NCBI RefSeq assembly: GCF_008254045.1
Contig: NZ_CP042425.1
Location: forward strand, 9,314,100-9,378,099
Source of the DNA: Limnoglobus roseus
GTDB lineage: Bacteria > Planctomycetota > Planctomycetia > Gemmatales > Gemmataceae
Length of the DNA stretch: 64,000 bases
Reading direction: 5' to 3'
Below are positions 34,837 through 42,772 of the stretch, piece by piece. The position numbers and the translations under genes were made by a program. The first letter of the stretch is position 1; each line of letters begins with the position of its first letter. Below the pieces are notes generated by a model, which saw nothing but the letters and a program-made list of their open reading frames with translations, had not been told where the DNA came from and made no database searches.

Positions 34837-35070
34837 ATGGCGTCGCCTTCTCCCATAGATGTCCCCGACCCGGATAAGCTCTCGTCCCTCGGGCACGACC
34901 TGAACAACCTGTTGACGGTGATCGGCGGATACGCCGTCCTCTTGGCCGAGATTGCCCCACCGGGCGAACCGCTGATTTATGCGGCCGAAATCGAAAAGAC
35001 GAGCAGGGACGCCGCGCTGATCGTCCGTGAAATGATGGCCACGATCCGCCCTCGCAGAGAGGAATCGTAA
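34837..35070 (+). CDS. Isolated histidine-kinase dimerisation/phosphoacceptor domain
   Basis: A 77-residue protein. SLGHDLNNLLTVIGGYAVLLAEI is the H-box of hybrid-type sensor kinases (phospho-acceptor His in GHDLNN), followed by a second helix AAEIEKTSRDAALIVREMM. There is no ATPase domain, so it cannot autophosphorylate alone. It could be a phosphotransfer domain, a decoy, or a dimerisation inhibitor of host kinases. The ATG at 34837 has GGGG 6 nt upstream; an ATG at 34831 is adjacent to the same motif. It is about 1 kb from the receiver gene. Confidence 0.75.
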   Translation: MASPSPIDVPDPDKLSSLGHDLNNLLTVIGGYAVLLAEIAPPGEPLIYAAEIEKTSRDAALIVREMMATIRPRREES

Positions 35071-35272
35071 CCACTCCGCGGGGAGGGGTCGCCCAACACT
35101 GACCCGCGACACTCCTGCACCTGCCACGTCGCAGTGGTGGTCGCGCTTCTCAGCTCGCCTACCGTTGCCGATTCTTCTTCCCCTGCGGGTTCTGCCGCGC
35201 CCTCCCTTACTCAATCCCCATCTGATACGCCCTCGGCGAAAGCGACCCGGTCGGCGGCGGCGAAGAAGAAAA

Positions 35273-35306
35273 GGCCGCAGAGCGGGCCATAGCCCCGCCC
35301 ACGGTC
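35273..35306. repeat. Dispersed short repeat, copy 3
   Basis: GGCCGCAGAGCGGGCC followed by AGCCCCGCCCACGGTC resembles the sequences at 24837-24870 and 30496-30532. It lies in the gap before the XRE gene. Confidence 0.4.
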
Positions 35307-35349
35307 ACTGCGGCGGCGTCCGCGACGAGAGGGGATGAGAGGAGACCCG

Positions 35350-35724
35350 ATGGCGAAGAAGAACCGATCAGACGGCTACTCTCGGGCAACGCATGTCGCC
35401 GCTCTCCGTAGCGTCTCTGAAGAACTGACCAAACTCGCCGAGGTACTGAGCGCGGATGCCGAAGCTTTGGAAAAGGCGAAGGTGCCGACTGCGGCTGAGG
35501 GAACCAGCTTCACTGAATGGCTGAGGACTGCAATGAGAGCGGTTGGGATGTCTCTCAAGGATTTGGCGAAGGCCACTGACCTCAGTGAGGGCGTACTGAA
35601 CTCCTATCTCACCACGCCGGACCGAGCGAAGAACCCGAGCTACGCTAACGTGCTGCGAATCTGCAAGGCTTTGGAAGTCTCGGTCGAGGCACCTCAATTC
35701 TGTAGGGATTGGGGACTTGAGTGA
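35350..35724 (+). CDS. XRE/Cro-CI family helix-turn-helix regulator
   Basis: A 124-residue regulator. The N-terminal half is a helical extension with coiled-coil character (VSEELTKLAEVLSADAEALEKA). The HTH is at about 66-110: MSLKDLAKATDLSEGVLNSYL, then YANVLRICKALEVS. The ATG at 35350 has GGAG 6 nt upstream. Base composition is lower in GC than neighbours. A palindrome overlapping a promoter lies just downstream, so it may control the following operon and be the element's switch. Confidence 0.8.
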   Translation: MAKKNRSDGYSRATHVAALRSVSEELTKLAEVLSADAEALEKAKVPTAAEGTSFTEWLRTAMRAVGMSLKDLAKATDLSEGVLNSYLTTPDRAKNPSYANVLRICKALEVSVEAPQFCRDWGLE

Positions 35725-35732
35725 ATGTTATT

Positions 35733-35779
35733 AAAGTGAGCGATTTTTTCTTGAATTAACTCACTTTGACAAGTATCCT
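35733..35779 (+). promoter_or_regulatory. Promoter with overlapping operator-like inverted repeat
   Basis: TTGAAT (35751-35756), 17-bp spacer and TATCCT (35774-35779) form a promoter for the next genes. AAAGTGAG (35733-35740) and CTCACTTT (35760-35767) are exact inverted half-sites; one lies just upstream of the -35, the other in the spacer. This is a good repressor site for the adjacent XRE protein. Confidence 0.6.
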
Positions 35780-35829
35780 CTCCTTCACCCCGCGGCCCAT
35801 CGCCGCTCGGCCCCCGAAGGAGATTTCCG

Positions 35830-36423
35830 ATGCCCCGACCCCCCGCCGTGCCCCTCGGTTCCGCCCCGCCCCGCCCGATCCGGCGGCCCTTCTATCGCCC
35901 CCTCTCGTCGGCCTCCCAGGACTTCCTCGCCCTCGCGATCGACGAGATCGAGCTGGGCGGCTCCCCGATGGACCACGCCCGGGTCATCATCCCCCTCGCC
36001 CTCGCCCAAGTCGTGGCCGCCGCGGACGTGGCCGCCGCCCTCTACCCCCACTTCCGCCGCGGCTGCCCTCCCGACGTTCGCCAACTGGCCGACCACTGGG
36101 ACCGGCGGAAGGCATTCTCCGTCTGGAAGTCGCCGGCCCTCGGCAACGTCCCGTTCGCGAAGGTGGCGTCCGTCGCCGCCGTCCTGGACGCCGTCGGGTC
36201 GATGGAAACGTTCGTCAACGCCCTCTTCAAGAGCTTCGAGATCGCCCCCGCCCCCGTGGCCGCCCCCGCGACCGAGGAGACGGCTCCCGCACCCTCGCCC
36301 GCGAACAAGCCCTCGCCGCCGCTGGCGAAGGCTCCCGCGCCTCCGCTCACGAAGAAGCCCGCGTCTTCGCCGCCGAAGAAGCGGGCTACCCGTTCGAAGG
36401 CTCTCTCGCAGCAGATGGCGTAG
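35830..36423 (+). CDS. Hypothetical protein with Ala/Pro/Lys-rich tail, 197 residues
   Basis: Residues about 25-130 look folded: FLALAIDEIELGG, IIPLALAQVVAAADVAAAL, VRQLADHWDRRKAFSVW, VASVAAVLDAVGS. From about 135 on the protein is a disordered Ala/Pro/Lys tail typical of DNA- or RNA-associated proteins. AAGGAG 7 nt before the ATG is a strong start. First gene of the likely XRE-controlled unit, 68 bp before the RNase HI gene. Family unknown. Confidence 0.65.
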   Translation: MPRPPAVPLGSAPPRPIRRPFYRPLSSASQDFLALAIDEIELGGSPMDHARVIIPLALAQVVAAADVAAALYPHFRRGCPPDVRQLADHWDRRKAFSVWKSPALGNVPFAKVASVAAVLDAVGSMETFVNALFKSFEIAPAPVAAPATEETAPAPSPANKPSPPLAKAPAPPLTKKPASSPPKKRATRSKALSQQMA

Positions 36424-36491
36424 CTCCTCCCCTTTCGACTCCGGCGGCCCCTCGGCCGCCGGCTCCTTCTCTCTCTTCACCGGAGTCTCTT

Positions 36492-37058
36492 ATGCCCGCC
36501 GTATCCCCTCGCGCCCCCAAAGGCGACAAGGGCCTCTCCCATCCCGGTCTGCGTCTCCGGTCGGCGGCCCTGCCGCCGACCGCGTGGCTCCTCCGCTTCG
36601 ACGGCAGTTGCTTCGGCAACGGCGACCGCGGGGCGAGGGGTAAGTGGGGGTTCACCGTCTCCGTCCCCGGCGGCGGAGCGGCCCTCGTCGCCAACGGCTG
36701 GACCGTTGCCGACCCCGTGACCAACAACGTCAGCGAGTGGACCGGACTTCTTCGGGGCCTTCGCGCCGTCGCCGCGGGTCGGGAGAAGCCACCGGCCCTC
36801 CGCGTCGAGGGCGACTCAAAGCTCGTCGTCGAGCAACTCGCGGGGAATTGGGCGTCGAACAAGCCGGAGCTGACGAGGCTCCGCGACGAGAGCCGGGACC
36901 TCCTCGCCGCGCTCGGGGTTCCGTGGTCGGCGGCGTGGATTCCCCGCGAGCAGAACTCGGAAGCCGATCAGCTCACCCGCCCCGAGACGCTGATCGAGGA
37001 TTGGTCGGCGTGGGGAGGAGAATCCGCTTCTCTCCGAGGCATCCCCGCCTTAAACTGA
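36492..37058 (+). CDS. Ribonuclease HI (RVT_3-like)
   Basis: A 188-residue RNase H fold with all catalytic acids: D37 in RFDGSCFGNG, E82 in NVSEWTGLL, D108 in EGDSKLVVEQL, and D159 in NSEADQLT. It cuts RNA in RNA-DNA hybrids, for example primers or R-loops during replication. The N-terminal 30 residues are an extension. The ATG at 36492 has GGAG about 8 nt upstream; although the frame is open to 35766, that part overlaps the previous gene and is not protein-like. On this element it may act with the helicase-like ATPase. Confidence 0.88.
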   Translation: MPAVSPRAPKGDKGLSHPGLRLRSAALPPTAWLLRFDGSCFGNGDRGARGKWGFTVSVPGGGAALVANGWTVADPVTNNVSEWTGLLRGLRAVAAGREKPPALRVEGDSKLVVEQLAGNWASNKPELTRLRDESRDLLAALGVPWSAAWIPREQNSEADQLTRPETLIEDWSAWGGESASLRGIPALN

Positions 37059-37167
37059 AGGGGGTGTGGTGGTAGGCTATCGTCTCGATAGTCGAAGTAA
37101 GATTGACTTCAACTCGACGGGCTGAACGGCGACTCGCCCCTCTCCCGTGAATTGTCCTTAACCACCG

Positions 37168-39342
37168 ATGACTGCTACTTCAGAGAGGTCGCTCTTGCCG
37201 ATCACCGTACCCTGCCAGAACTGCTCGGTGACTCTGACCGCCCCCGACTCGGCGGCCGGCAAGCGGGCCAAGTGCCCGAAGTGCGGTTCCGTTACGCCCC
37301 TGCCGAAGATCGAAGCGGACGTGATCGAGGACGAAGTCGGAGAGGACGAGCCGACGCCGAAGAAGAAGCCCCGCCGAGAGGGGGAAGACGCTGAAGACCC
37401 TCGGCGGTTGAAATCGAGGCCCGCCTCGCGGCCGGATCGCGAGGAGTCCCCGAGGGCATCACGACGCCGGGACGACGAAGATGAGGACGACGATCGCCCC
37501 CGGAGACGCTCACGCCGACGGTACGAAGACGAAGATGACGAAGATGATCGGCCTCGCAGAAGAGCGAAGGCGGTGAAGTCGGGCGGCTTGCCGATGGCCG
37601 CCTGGATCGGCGGGGGTGTCGCGATTCTAACGCTCGTCGCGGGCGGCGTCTTCTGGATGACCCGTAGCGGCGAACCCGCCACCCGGAACAAGGCGGCGAA
37701 CAACGCGCCACCAATTGACAATTTCCAGCCCGTCGGCGGGGCGGGACAAAACCCTAATGCGACGGCTCAGAACGCCCCGGCCGCAGTCGCTCAATTGACG
37801 CCGTTCGAAGCCCCGGACGGATCGTTCTCGGTGTCTTTCCCGGGCGGGCCTCCGTCCCCCGAAAGCATGGACCTTTTGTTTCTGAAATCCCTGTTCCTGA
37901 AGGAGGACGGGAATAAGGGACCCGATCAGATCACCCGCGACGTTCCGGCCCTCTTAGCCCAGGGGATCGTTATTAAGGGGTGGTCATCGAAACACGGCAA
38001 TCGGGTCTTCACCGTCGGTACGATGACCTTGCCCGAGAGTTTGAAGAACAATTGGTTCCATAAAAATCTGATCAACAGACACGCGGCGGCGGGTGATCGC
38101 CTCGTCTTCGAGCAAGTGCGTATGTGGGACTTCTACTCTGGGTATACCTATCTCGTCCACAAGCCGACTCTTGGTTCATGGCAATATTCTTGGAACAGTT
38201 GGACCCGAGGTGAGCGGACGACGCAATTCGTTCTGCGGGTCGAATCGACGAGCGAACTTAAAGCGGATGACGCCGAAGTCAAACGATTCTTCGACGGGTT
38301 CCGTTGGAGGGGCGGTTCCCAGCAATCCTCAACCCCTGTTCCCGAGCCGACGAGTGGCCCCAGGATCACCGGGCTGAGGCTCGGGAGTCCGATTCTGTCC
38401 GAGGGCGGTCGCTTCGTGTTGGCTCGTAGCAGCATCGCAGGGGCGTCAGCGGTCGGAGTGTGGGAACTGGAGACGGGAAACTTCTACGCCTCGTTCGGCC
38501 AGCGAACGTCAATCGTGACCTTCGGGATTTCGCCGGATGGTAAACTGGGGGCGTCTATCTCGTTAGACGCCGGAACCCTGTACCTGTGGACCCTGCCGTC
38601 CGGGCAGGAGGCGAACAAGGTGAAGCTTCCCAACCGGACGGACGGTCTTCGATTTCCCCCGTTCATCGCGTTTTCTCCCGACGGCAATTCACTTCTGACC
38701 GTCTACGAGAAAAACCTCTTACGGATCGACTGCCGGACGATGGCCGTCACCAATGTCTTGTCCGATCTGAACACGGCCGGGGTGGTGTACTGTCCGAAGC
38801 GACAGGTGATTGCCGAGGTGCGGGGCTTGTTTGACGGCCCTGCAAAGGGCGAGGTCCGCGTCTTCGACATGGTCAAGAACGCTCCGGAGAAGCCTCCACT
38901 AGTTCACTCGTTCCCCATTCTGGAGGTCGCGACTTCCGATGTACCCGCGATCGACATTTCCGCCGACGGGACGACGGTCGCGGTCGGCTGTATTTCCGCT
39001 ACGCCTAAGAGGAGTCCTGTCGTCGCCGTGTATGATGTTGCCACGGGGCAGCTCAAGGGGGCCGTCCCCTTCTCGACCGAAGGCAGTTATTCGATCTCGA
39101 TGGTCCGGTTGAGTCACGACGGTAGCCGGATCGCCGCATCAGGCTCTGAGTACAAAGGAAAGCACGTCGGCGTCCTCGTTCTTGCCGATGCAATGGGTCA
39201 ACACGTCAAGCGGATCGACGGTGGGGCTAGTGATCATATCCAGGCCGCGGGCTTCACCCCTGACGGCAAGCACCTTGTCTACCCCGGCGTGAAAGGCATC
39301 GTGATACATAACGTGGAGACTGGAGAGGAGCGGAAGCCGTGA
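37168..39342 (+). CDS. Zinc-ribbon, transmembrane, WD40-like repeat protein
   Basis: A 724-residue planctomycete-type protein. The N-terminus has CQNC and CPKC (two CxxC pairs, about 16-39), a zinc ribbon. A highly charged Asp/Glu/Arg linker covers about 45-138, and a transmembrane helix about 142-164. The outer part includes a PDGSFSVSFPG domain, then beta-propeller-like repeats with FSPDGN, ISPDGK, ISADGT and FTPDGK motifs. Function is unknown; family members are common in Gemmata-like genomes. No ribosome-binding site is evident before the ATG. Composition is less GC-rich than the flanks. A strong terminator follows. Confidence 0.8.
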   Translation: MTATSERSLLPITVPCQNCSVTLTAPDSAAGKRAKCPKCGSVTPLPKIEADVIEDEVGEDEPTPKKKPRREGEDAEDPRRLKSRPASRPDREESPRASRRRDDEDEDDDRPRRRSRRRYEDEDDEDDRPRRRAKAVKSGGLPMAAWIGGGVAILTLVAGGVFWMTRSGEPATRNKAANNAPPIDNFQPVGGAGQNPNATAQNAPAAVAQLTPFEAPDGSFSVSFPGGPPSPESMDLLFLKSLFLKEDGNKGPDQITRDVPALLAQGIVIKGWSSKHGNRVFTVGTMTLPESLKNNWFHKNLINRHAAAGDRLVFEQVRMWDFYSGYTYLVHKPTLGSWQYSWNSWTRGERTTQFVLRVESTSELKADDAEVKRFFDGFRWRGGSQQSSTPVPEPTSGPRITGLRLGSPILSEGGRFVLARSSIAGASAVGVWELETGNFYASFGQRTSIVTFGISPDGKLGASISLDAGTLYLWTLPSGQEANKVKLPNRTDGLRFPPFIAFSPDGNSLLTVYEKNLLRIDCRTMAVTNVLSDLNTAGVVYCPKRQVIAEVRGLFDGPAKGEVRVFDMVKNAPEKPPLVHSFPILEVATSDVPAIDISADGTTVAVGCISATPKRSPVVAVYDVATGQLKGAVPFSTEGSYSISMVRLSHDGSRIAASGSEYKGKHVGVLVLADAMGQHVKRIDGGASDHIQAAGFTPDGKHLVYPGVKGIVIHNVETGEERKP

Positions 39343-39443
39343 CAACTGCCCTTCCCACCATTGCACGCATCGTTTCGGCCTCCTCTCGGTGCGTTCCGTG
39401 GCGGGAGGTGCCGGGCTGCCCAGCGGCTCCCCAGAAACGACGA

Positions 39444-39476
39444 AAGCCCCCTCTGGGGTATTCCGAGAGGGGGCTT
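39444..39476 (+). terminator. Intrinsic terminator after the WD-like gene
   Basis: An 11-bp stem, AAGCCCCCTCT (39444-39454) and AGAGGGGGCTT (39466-39476), with a T-rich CTTCTATT following, about 100 bp past the stop. Confidence 0.85.
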
Positions 39477-39611
39477 CTTCTATTCGGCGAAAGCGTCGGC
39501 CCGCCGGGGCGGACTAGCCACCCCCGCAGACCCTGACGGGGCTACGGAGATTGACCGGAGGCGTAGTGTACGTTAAGACACTACCTCTCTTTCTCCTCCG
39601 AGGCTCCTCCG

Positions 39612-39869
39612 ATGACTTCGACGACCCTGCTCATCCCCGCCGTCTGCGTCGGCCTCGGCACCGACACGGCGACCGTCGTTGACGTTCGAACCGGCTCCGA
39701 AGTCACCGTCCGCGTGAGCGGGGTGATCCTGCGGCAGGGGGTGGTCTACCTCCCCGCCGAGTCGCTCGGCGTCGAGAACGGTCTCCACCTCGTCCGCTTC
39801 ACGGGCGGCGAAGTCGCCTGGGTCTACGCCGCCGAGAGCTTCAGCACCTGCGAGGGGTGCGCGGCGTAG
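39612..39869 (+). CDS. Hypothetical protein, 85 residues
   Basis: A beta-rich small protein: MTSTTLLIPAVCVGLG, DTATVVDVRTGSEVTVRVSGVILRQG and VVYLPAESLG, ending CEGCAA with a CxxC. It could be a small barrel. No family is recognised. It converges on the 224-residue gene with one base between the stops. Confidence 0.5.
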   Translation: MTSTTLLIPAVCVGLGTDTATVVDVRTGSEVTVRVSGVILRQGVVYLPAESLGVENGLHLVRFTGGEVAWVYAAESFSTCEGCAA

Positions 39870-39870
39870 C

Positions 39871-40545
39871 CTACGCGGGCTTCCCCAGCGGCACCCACTT
39901 CTCCAGCCCCTTCGGCGACGGGTCCCGACGGAACCCCGCCTTCGCCATCAGCTTCGCGGCCTCTTCAGCCACCGCCGGATCGGGCGGGGCCGGGTACTCC
40001 ACTCCCGACCCCCTCTTCTTCATCGCCACGGCCACTCGGAAGAGGTCGTCGAGATCAGTCGCGTCGGCGGGGGCGGCCCCGGCCCCGCCCCCTTCGTCTC
40101 CAACGCCCTGAATGGTCTGCCAAATCGCCTTCGCCCGCTCGATCACCTCGGCGTCGCCCAAGACGCGGCCCCCGTCGGAGGCGGCGATCAAGACCCCGAG
40201 GGCGTTGAGAACTTCGAGCGGGGCCGCCGTCTCCTTCTCCATCACCCTCGCGAGGCGGATCGGCTCCTGCGGCCCCCGGCGGTGGCGGTTGAACCGCGCG
40301 AGCGCGAGTCGCGGTCCGAGTCGGCGGAGCTGCCGCGGGGAGATCGACTCCGCCGTCACCTGCGGCAGCTCCTTCGGCGTCGCCGTCGCCGAGGGCGTCG
40401 GCGTCGGCGAGGGGAGGGGGGACCTCGCCGCCTTCTTCGCCTTGCCGCGGACGAGATCGAAGACCCGCTTGCGGAGGGCAGCCCTCTCGTTCGCGGGCTG
40501 GGTCAAGTCGCGGGCGTCGGCGTGGAGGTGGTGGATGGTCGGCAT
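39871..40545 (-). CDS. Hypothetical helical protein, 224 residues
   Basis: From ATG 40545: MPTIHHLHADARDL, ERAALRKRVFDLVRGKAKKAA, a Pro/Ser/Thr linker, then RQLRRLGPRLALARFNRHRRG and EPIRLARVMEKETAAPLEVLNALGVLIAA. Basic, possibly nucleic-acid binding, but no family is recognised. The frame stays open upstream to 40863 (LGVILRFKEEW...), so a longer form from a TTG is possible. Start is uncertain. A palindrome lies at 40872-40896 just before that alternative start. Confidence 0.5.
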   Translation of the reverse strand: MPTIHHLHADARDLTQPANERAALRKRVFDLVRGKAKKAARSPLPSPTPTPSATATPKELPQVTAESISPRQLRRLGPRLALARFNRHRRGPQEPIRLARVMEKETAAPLEVLNALGVLIAASDGGRVLGDAEVIERAKAIWQTIQGVGDEGGGAGAAPADATDLDDLFRVAVAMKKRGSGVEYPAPPDPAVAEEAAKLMAKAGFRRDPSPKGLEKWVPLGKPA

Positions 40546-40871
40546 CGGAGACTCGGGGGTGAGGTTACGAGAAGGGTTGGGTGAGGGCGACGCTGACAGG
40601 GTCAGCGTTGCCGGGTTAGGTTCTGTGGGTGGGGGTCCCTCGCTGACGCGAGGCGTCGAAGTCGGCGATTCAGAGGGTGATTCTGAGGCTTCTGGGAACC
40701 CTCTGGGAAGCGATAGGATCGCGATAGGCGAGGGCGGGGGGAGGCCAGCCCTGGGGGCAGGCGAGGGGAGATCGGCCCCCTGGCGGAGCCGTAGGAGACG
40801 CCAGAGGGGTCCGCGGGGACGGCGGCCGTCCCACTCCTCTTTGAAGCGGAGGATGACGCCCAAGAAGAGAA

Positions 40872-40896
40872 TATCATCACTAGATAGGTGATGATA
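40872..40896. promoter_or_regulatory. 9-bp AT-rich palindrome, operator candidate
   Basis: TATCATCAC (40872-40880), 7-bp spacer TAGATAG, GTGATGATA (40888-40896), exact inverted half-sites. It stands out in GC-rich surroundings and lies between divergent open frames. Confidence 0.55.
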
Positions 40897-41035
40897 GTGA
40901 TCTAACTGTTATGGCGACGCAAGAAGCGATGGGGAAGGCGAATGGGTTAATCCAGGCTCTTGAGAATCTCCTCGGATTCGAATCTGAGAAATCGACCCTC
41001 GGCGGCGGCGACAGCGTCCCAGAAGGCGAGGGGAG

Positions 41036-41109
41036 GGGGCGGGGTGTCCCCGCCCCGCGGCTTCTTCGGCGTCGGAGAGGGCGTTGGCGGGGCGGGGACA
41101 CCCCGCCCC
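41036..41109. repeat. Perfect 23-bp inverted repeat with 28-bp loop
   Basis: Arms 41036-41058 and 41087-41109 are exact complements built from GGGGCGGGGTGTCCCCGCC. It is the second 23-bp perfect inverted repeat in the element. Confidence 0.7.
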
Positions 41110-41353
41110 GGTTCTCCTCTCCCCGCGGGAGGGGGCTGGGGCGAGGAGAGTTGCCAACGGCCAACCCTCACCCACAGTAGCGGAAGGGGCGAGGGCGTAG
41201 GCGAGGGAGTCGAAGTTGAAGGGGGGTCGGCGGGGAGGCCCCGCCCCGCCCGCTCCTCTGGGTCGCCTTCGCGGCGTCGGCTTCTTCGGGGAGTGGGGGA
41301 CGGTCCCCGTCCGCGGGTAAGATGGTCGGGGGCTGATTCGGGGAGGGGCGGCG

Positions 41354-41989
41354 ATGACGGAGCAGGAGTGGCAGGGGGCTGCAAATCCCGACGACTTGCT
41401 CTCCCATCTTGGGGACAAGCGAAGCAGACGAAAATCACGCCTACTAGCGTGTGCGTGCTGCCAGCGGATGGGTGAGCACATCCCGGAAGAGTTTCATGAG
41501 ATGTTGGTAACTGCCGAGGCATACGCTGACCGACGAGTAAAGAAGCATGAGTTGCCATCTCACATCAAGAAGTTCCGACATCTCGACCGGGCGGCAGGGG
41601 CCGTCACCCTTGTCGCGTATCGAAACGGCAGTCTCGCATCTTTACGGTTAGCAATGGGGCAGGCTCGGTGGGTTCTGGCAGAGCATGGACACGGAAGCCA
41701 CTTTGGGGTGCCTCTCGCTGTCGAAAGTGCAGTCCAAGCAAATCTACTCCGCGACATCTTCGGCAACCCGTTCCGGCCCGTCGCCTTCGAGGCGGGGTGG
41801 CGGACGGGGACCGTCCTCGGCTTGGCCGAAGGCGTCTACGAGGAGCGGGCGTGGGATCGGTTGCCGATCCTCGCCGACGCCCTCGAAGACGCGGGCTGCG
41901 AGAGCGAGGAGATTCTGGGGCACCTTCGGGGAGAGGGTCCCCACGCGAGAGGGTGCTGGGCGCTCGATCTGGTGTTGGGGAAGGAGTAG
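41354..41989 (+). CDS. Gemmata-type paralogous family protein (third copy)
   Basis: A 211-residue full-length member: MTEQEWQGAANPDDLLSHL, the RRKSRLLACACCQRM block, NLLRDIFGNPFRPVAF, WDRLPILADALEDAGC, and final ARGCWALDLVLGKE. Same family as 25320-25991 and the fragment at 24974-25243. The ATG has GAGGGG about 5 nt upstream. Central residues 60-135 differ from the other copy. Function unknown; soluble. Confidence 0.75.
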   Translation: MTEQEWQGAANPDDLLSHLGDKRSRRKSRLLACACCQRMGEHIPEEFHEMLVTAEAYADRRVKKHELPSHIKKFRHLDRAAGAVTLVAYRNGSLASLRLAMGQARWVLAEHGHGSHFGVPLAVESAVQANLLRDIFGNPFRPVAFEAGWRTGTVLGLAEGVYEERAWDRLPILADALEDAGCESEEILGHLRGEGPHARGCWALDLVLGKE

Positions 41990-42022
41990 GCGGGGAGGAG
42001 ACCTCCCCTCCCCTGCCCCGCT

Positions 42023-42334
42023 TTAACGGTCGAGCGGGCAATGGCGACTGAATCGCGCGCTCACGTAGGCTGCTTCGAACAGGGCCGCGCCCAGTCCAAC
42101 GCCGCCGATCAGCACGCCGAACAGTCGCACCGACGCCTCGGCTTGGGCGTCGTCCCGGTCTCGAATCCGTATCCACTCGGCGCGATCTTCTGCCGGCACC
42201 GCTTGGAGGAGACGCTCGCGGTCCCGGGCCTCGCGGTTGACCGCCGCGGCGGACGGGACGGTCTGGAGGGCGATGCCCGCGAGGAAGAAGCAGGAGGTGA
42301 GGGTCAGGCGGGCGTAGCTGTACGCGGTGCGCAT
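42023..42334 (-). CDS. Two-helix membrane protein, 103 residues
   Basis: MRTAYSYARLTLTSCFFLAGIAL is the first helix, a charged middle (REARDRERLLQAVPAEDRAEWIRIRDRDD) faces one side, and VRLFGVLIGGVGLGAALFEAAYV is the second. Family unknown. The ATG at 42334 is preferred over 42361. Last gene before the element's right end. Confidence 0.55.
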   Translation of the reverse strand: MRTAYSYARLTLTSCFFLAGIALQTVPSAAAVNREARDRERLLQAVPAEDRAEWIRIRDRDDAQAEASVRLFGVLIGGVGLGAALFEAAYVSARFSRHCPLDR

Positions 42335-42772
42335 TCGGGACGCTCTCAAAGTCGGGTTCAACCCCCAGCTTTCGGGGAAGCCGCCTCAGCCTACTCGGCG
42401 ACTCCGAAGGGGTCAACGACTTCGTCGCGGCTCTGCTGGTTACTCATTTTCCGCCGCTGCCGAGCGACAGCATCAACCACCCCCCGCAGGGCGAGGCGGC
42501 GTCAAAGTCCGAGAGGGGAGGCGAAGCCGTCTCAGCGGGGAACCCCCGAGGGAGGGGCGACGGCTTCGGCGATGACGACTATGAGGGGAGTAGGAGCGGG
42601 CGGGGACTTCCCCGGCGGTTGGTCTGCGGGAGTTTCCGCTTCCCCTGCTGTAGTCGCTGCTGTAGTATCAACGCCGCCTCGGGGGAGCCTACACCCCCGA
42701 AGCCGCAGCAGATGGAGGGGCGATAAAGAGGGAGAGGGCGTCGCTGAGAGTTCTCAGCCCCTGAGTTCGAAG
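42335..42772. other. Right end region of the element, no gene
   Basis: About 440 bp without a convincing gene. It contains the right arm-type motif pair at 42645-42665, matching the left end. The sequence immediately inside the right repeat is unrelated to that inside the left. Confidence 0.55.
42645..42665 (+). promoter_or_regulatory. Right arm-type site candidate: paired CTGCTGTAG
   Basis: CTGCTGTAG at 42645-42653 and 42657-42665, same orientation and 12-bp periodicity as the pair at 23268-23288. Only the 3-bp spacer differs (TCG against TAA). It lies 107 bp inside the right repeat. Confidence 0.6.

Larger units (their letters stand above)
40546..41353. other. Low-complexity GC-rich region without a confirmed gene
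   Basis: About 800 bp. It contains a small AT-rich palindrome (40872-40896), a 23-bp GC-rich inverted repeat (41036-41109), and runs of CGGGG/CCCCG. A plus-strand ATG at 40911 starts a short, helix-like peptide (MATQEAMGKANGLIQALENLL) that soon becomes Arg/Gly-rich, and a minus frame extends the 224-residue protein. Neither is convincing. Confidence 0.5.

Noticed and set aside
35766..36491. Open frame upstream of RNase HI in the same frame
   Set aside because: Overlaps the 197-residue gene with its strong AAGGAG start; only the part from 36492 has RNase H motifs and its own ribosome-binding site.
40911..41180. Plus-strand open frame after the palindrome
   Set aside because: Only the first about 25 residues look protein-like; the rest is Arg/Gly/Pro low complexity crossing an inverted repeat.
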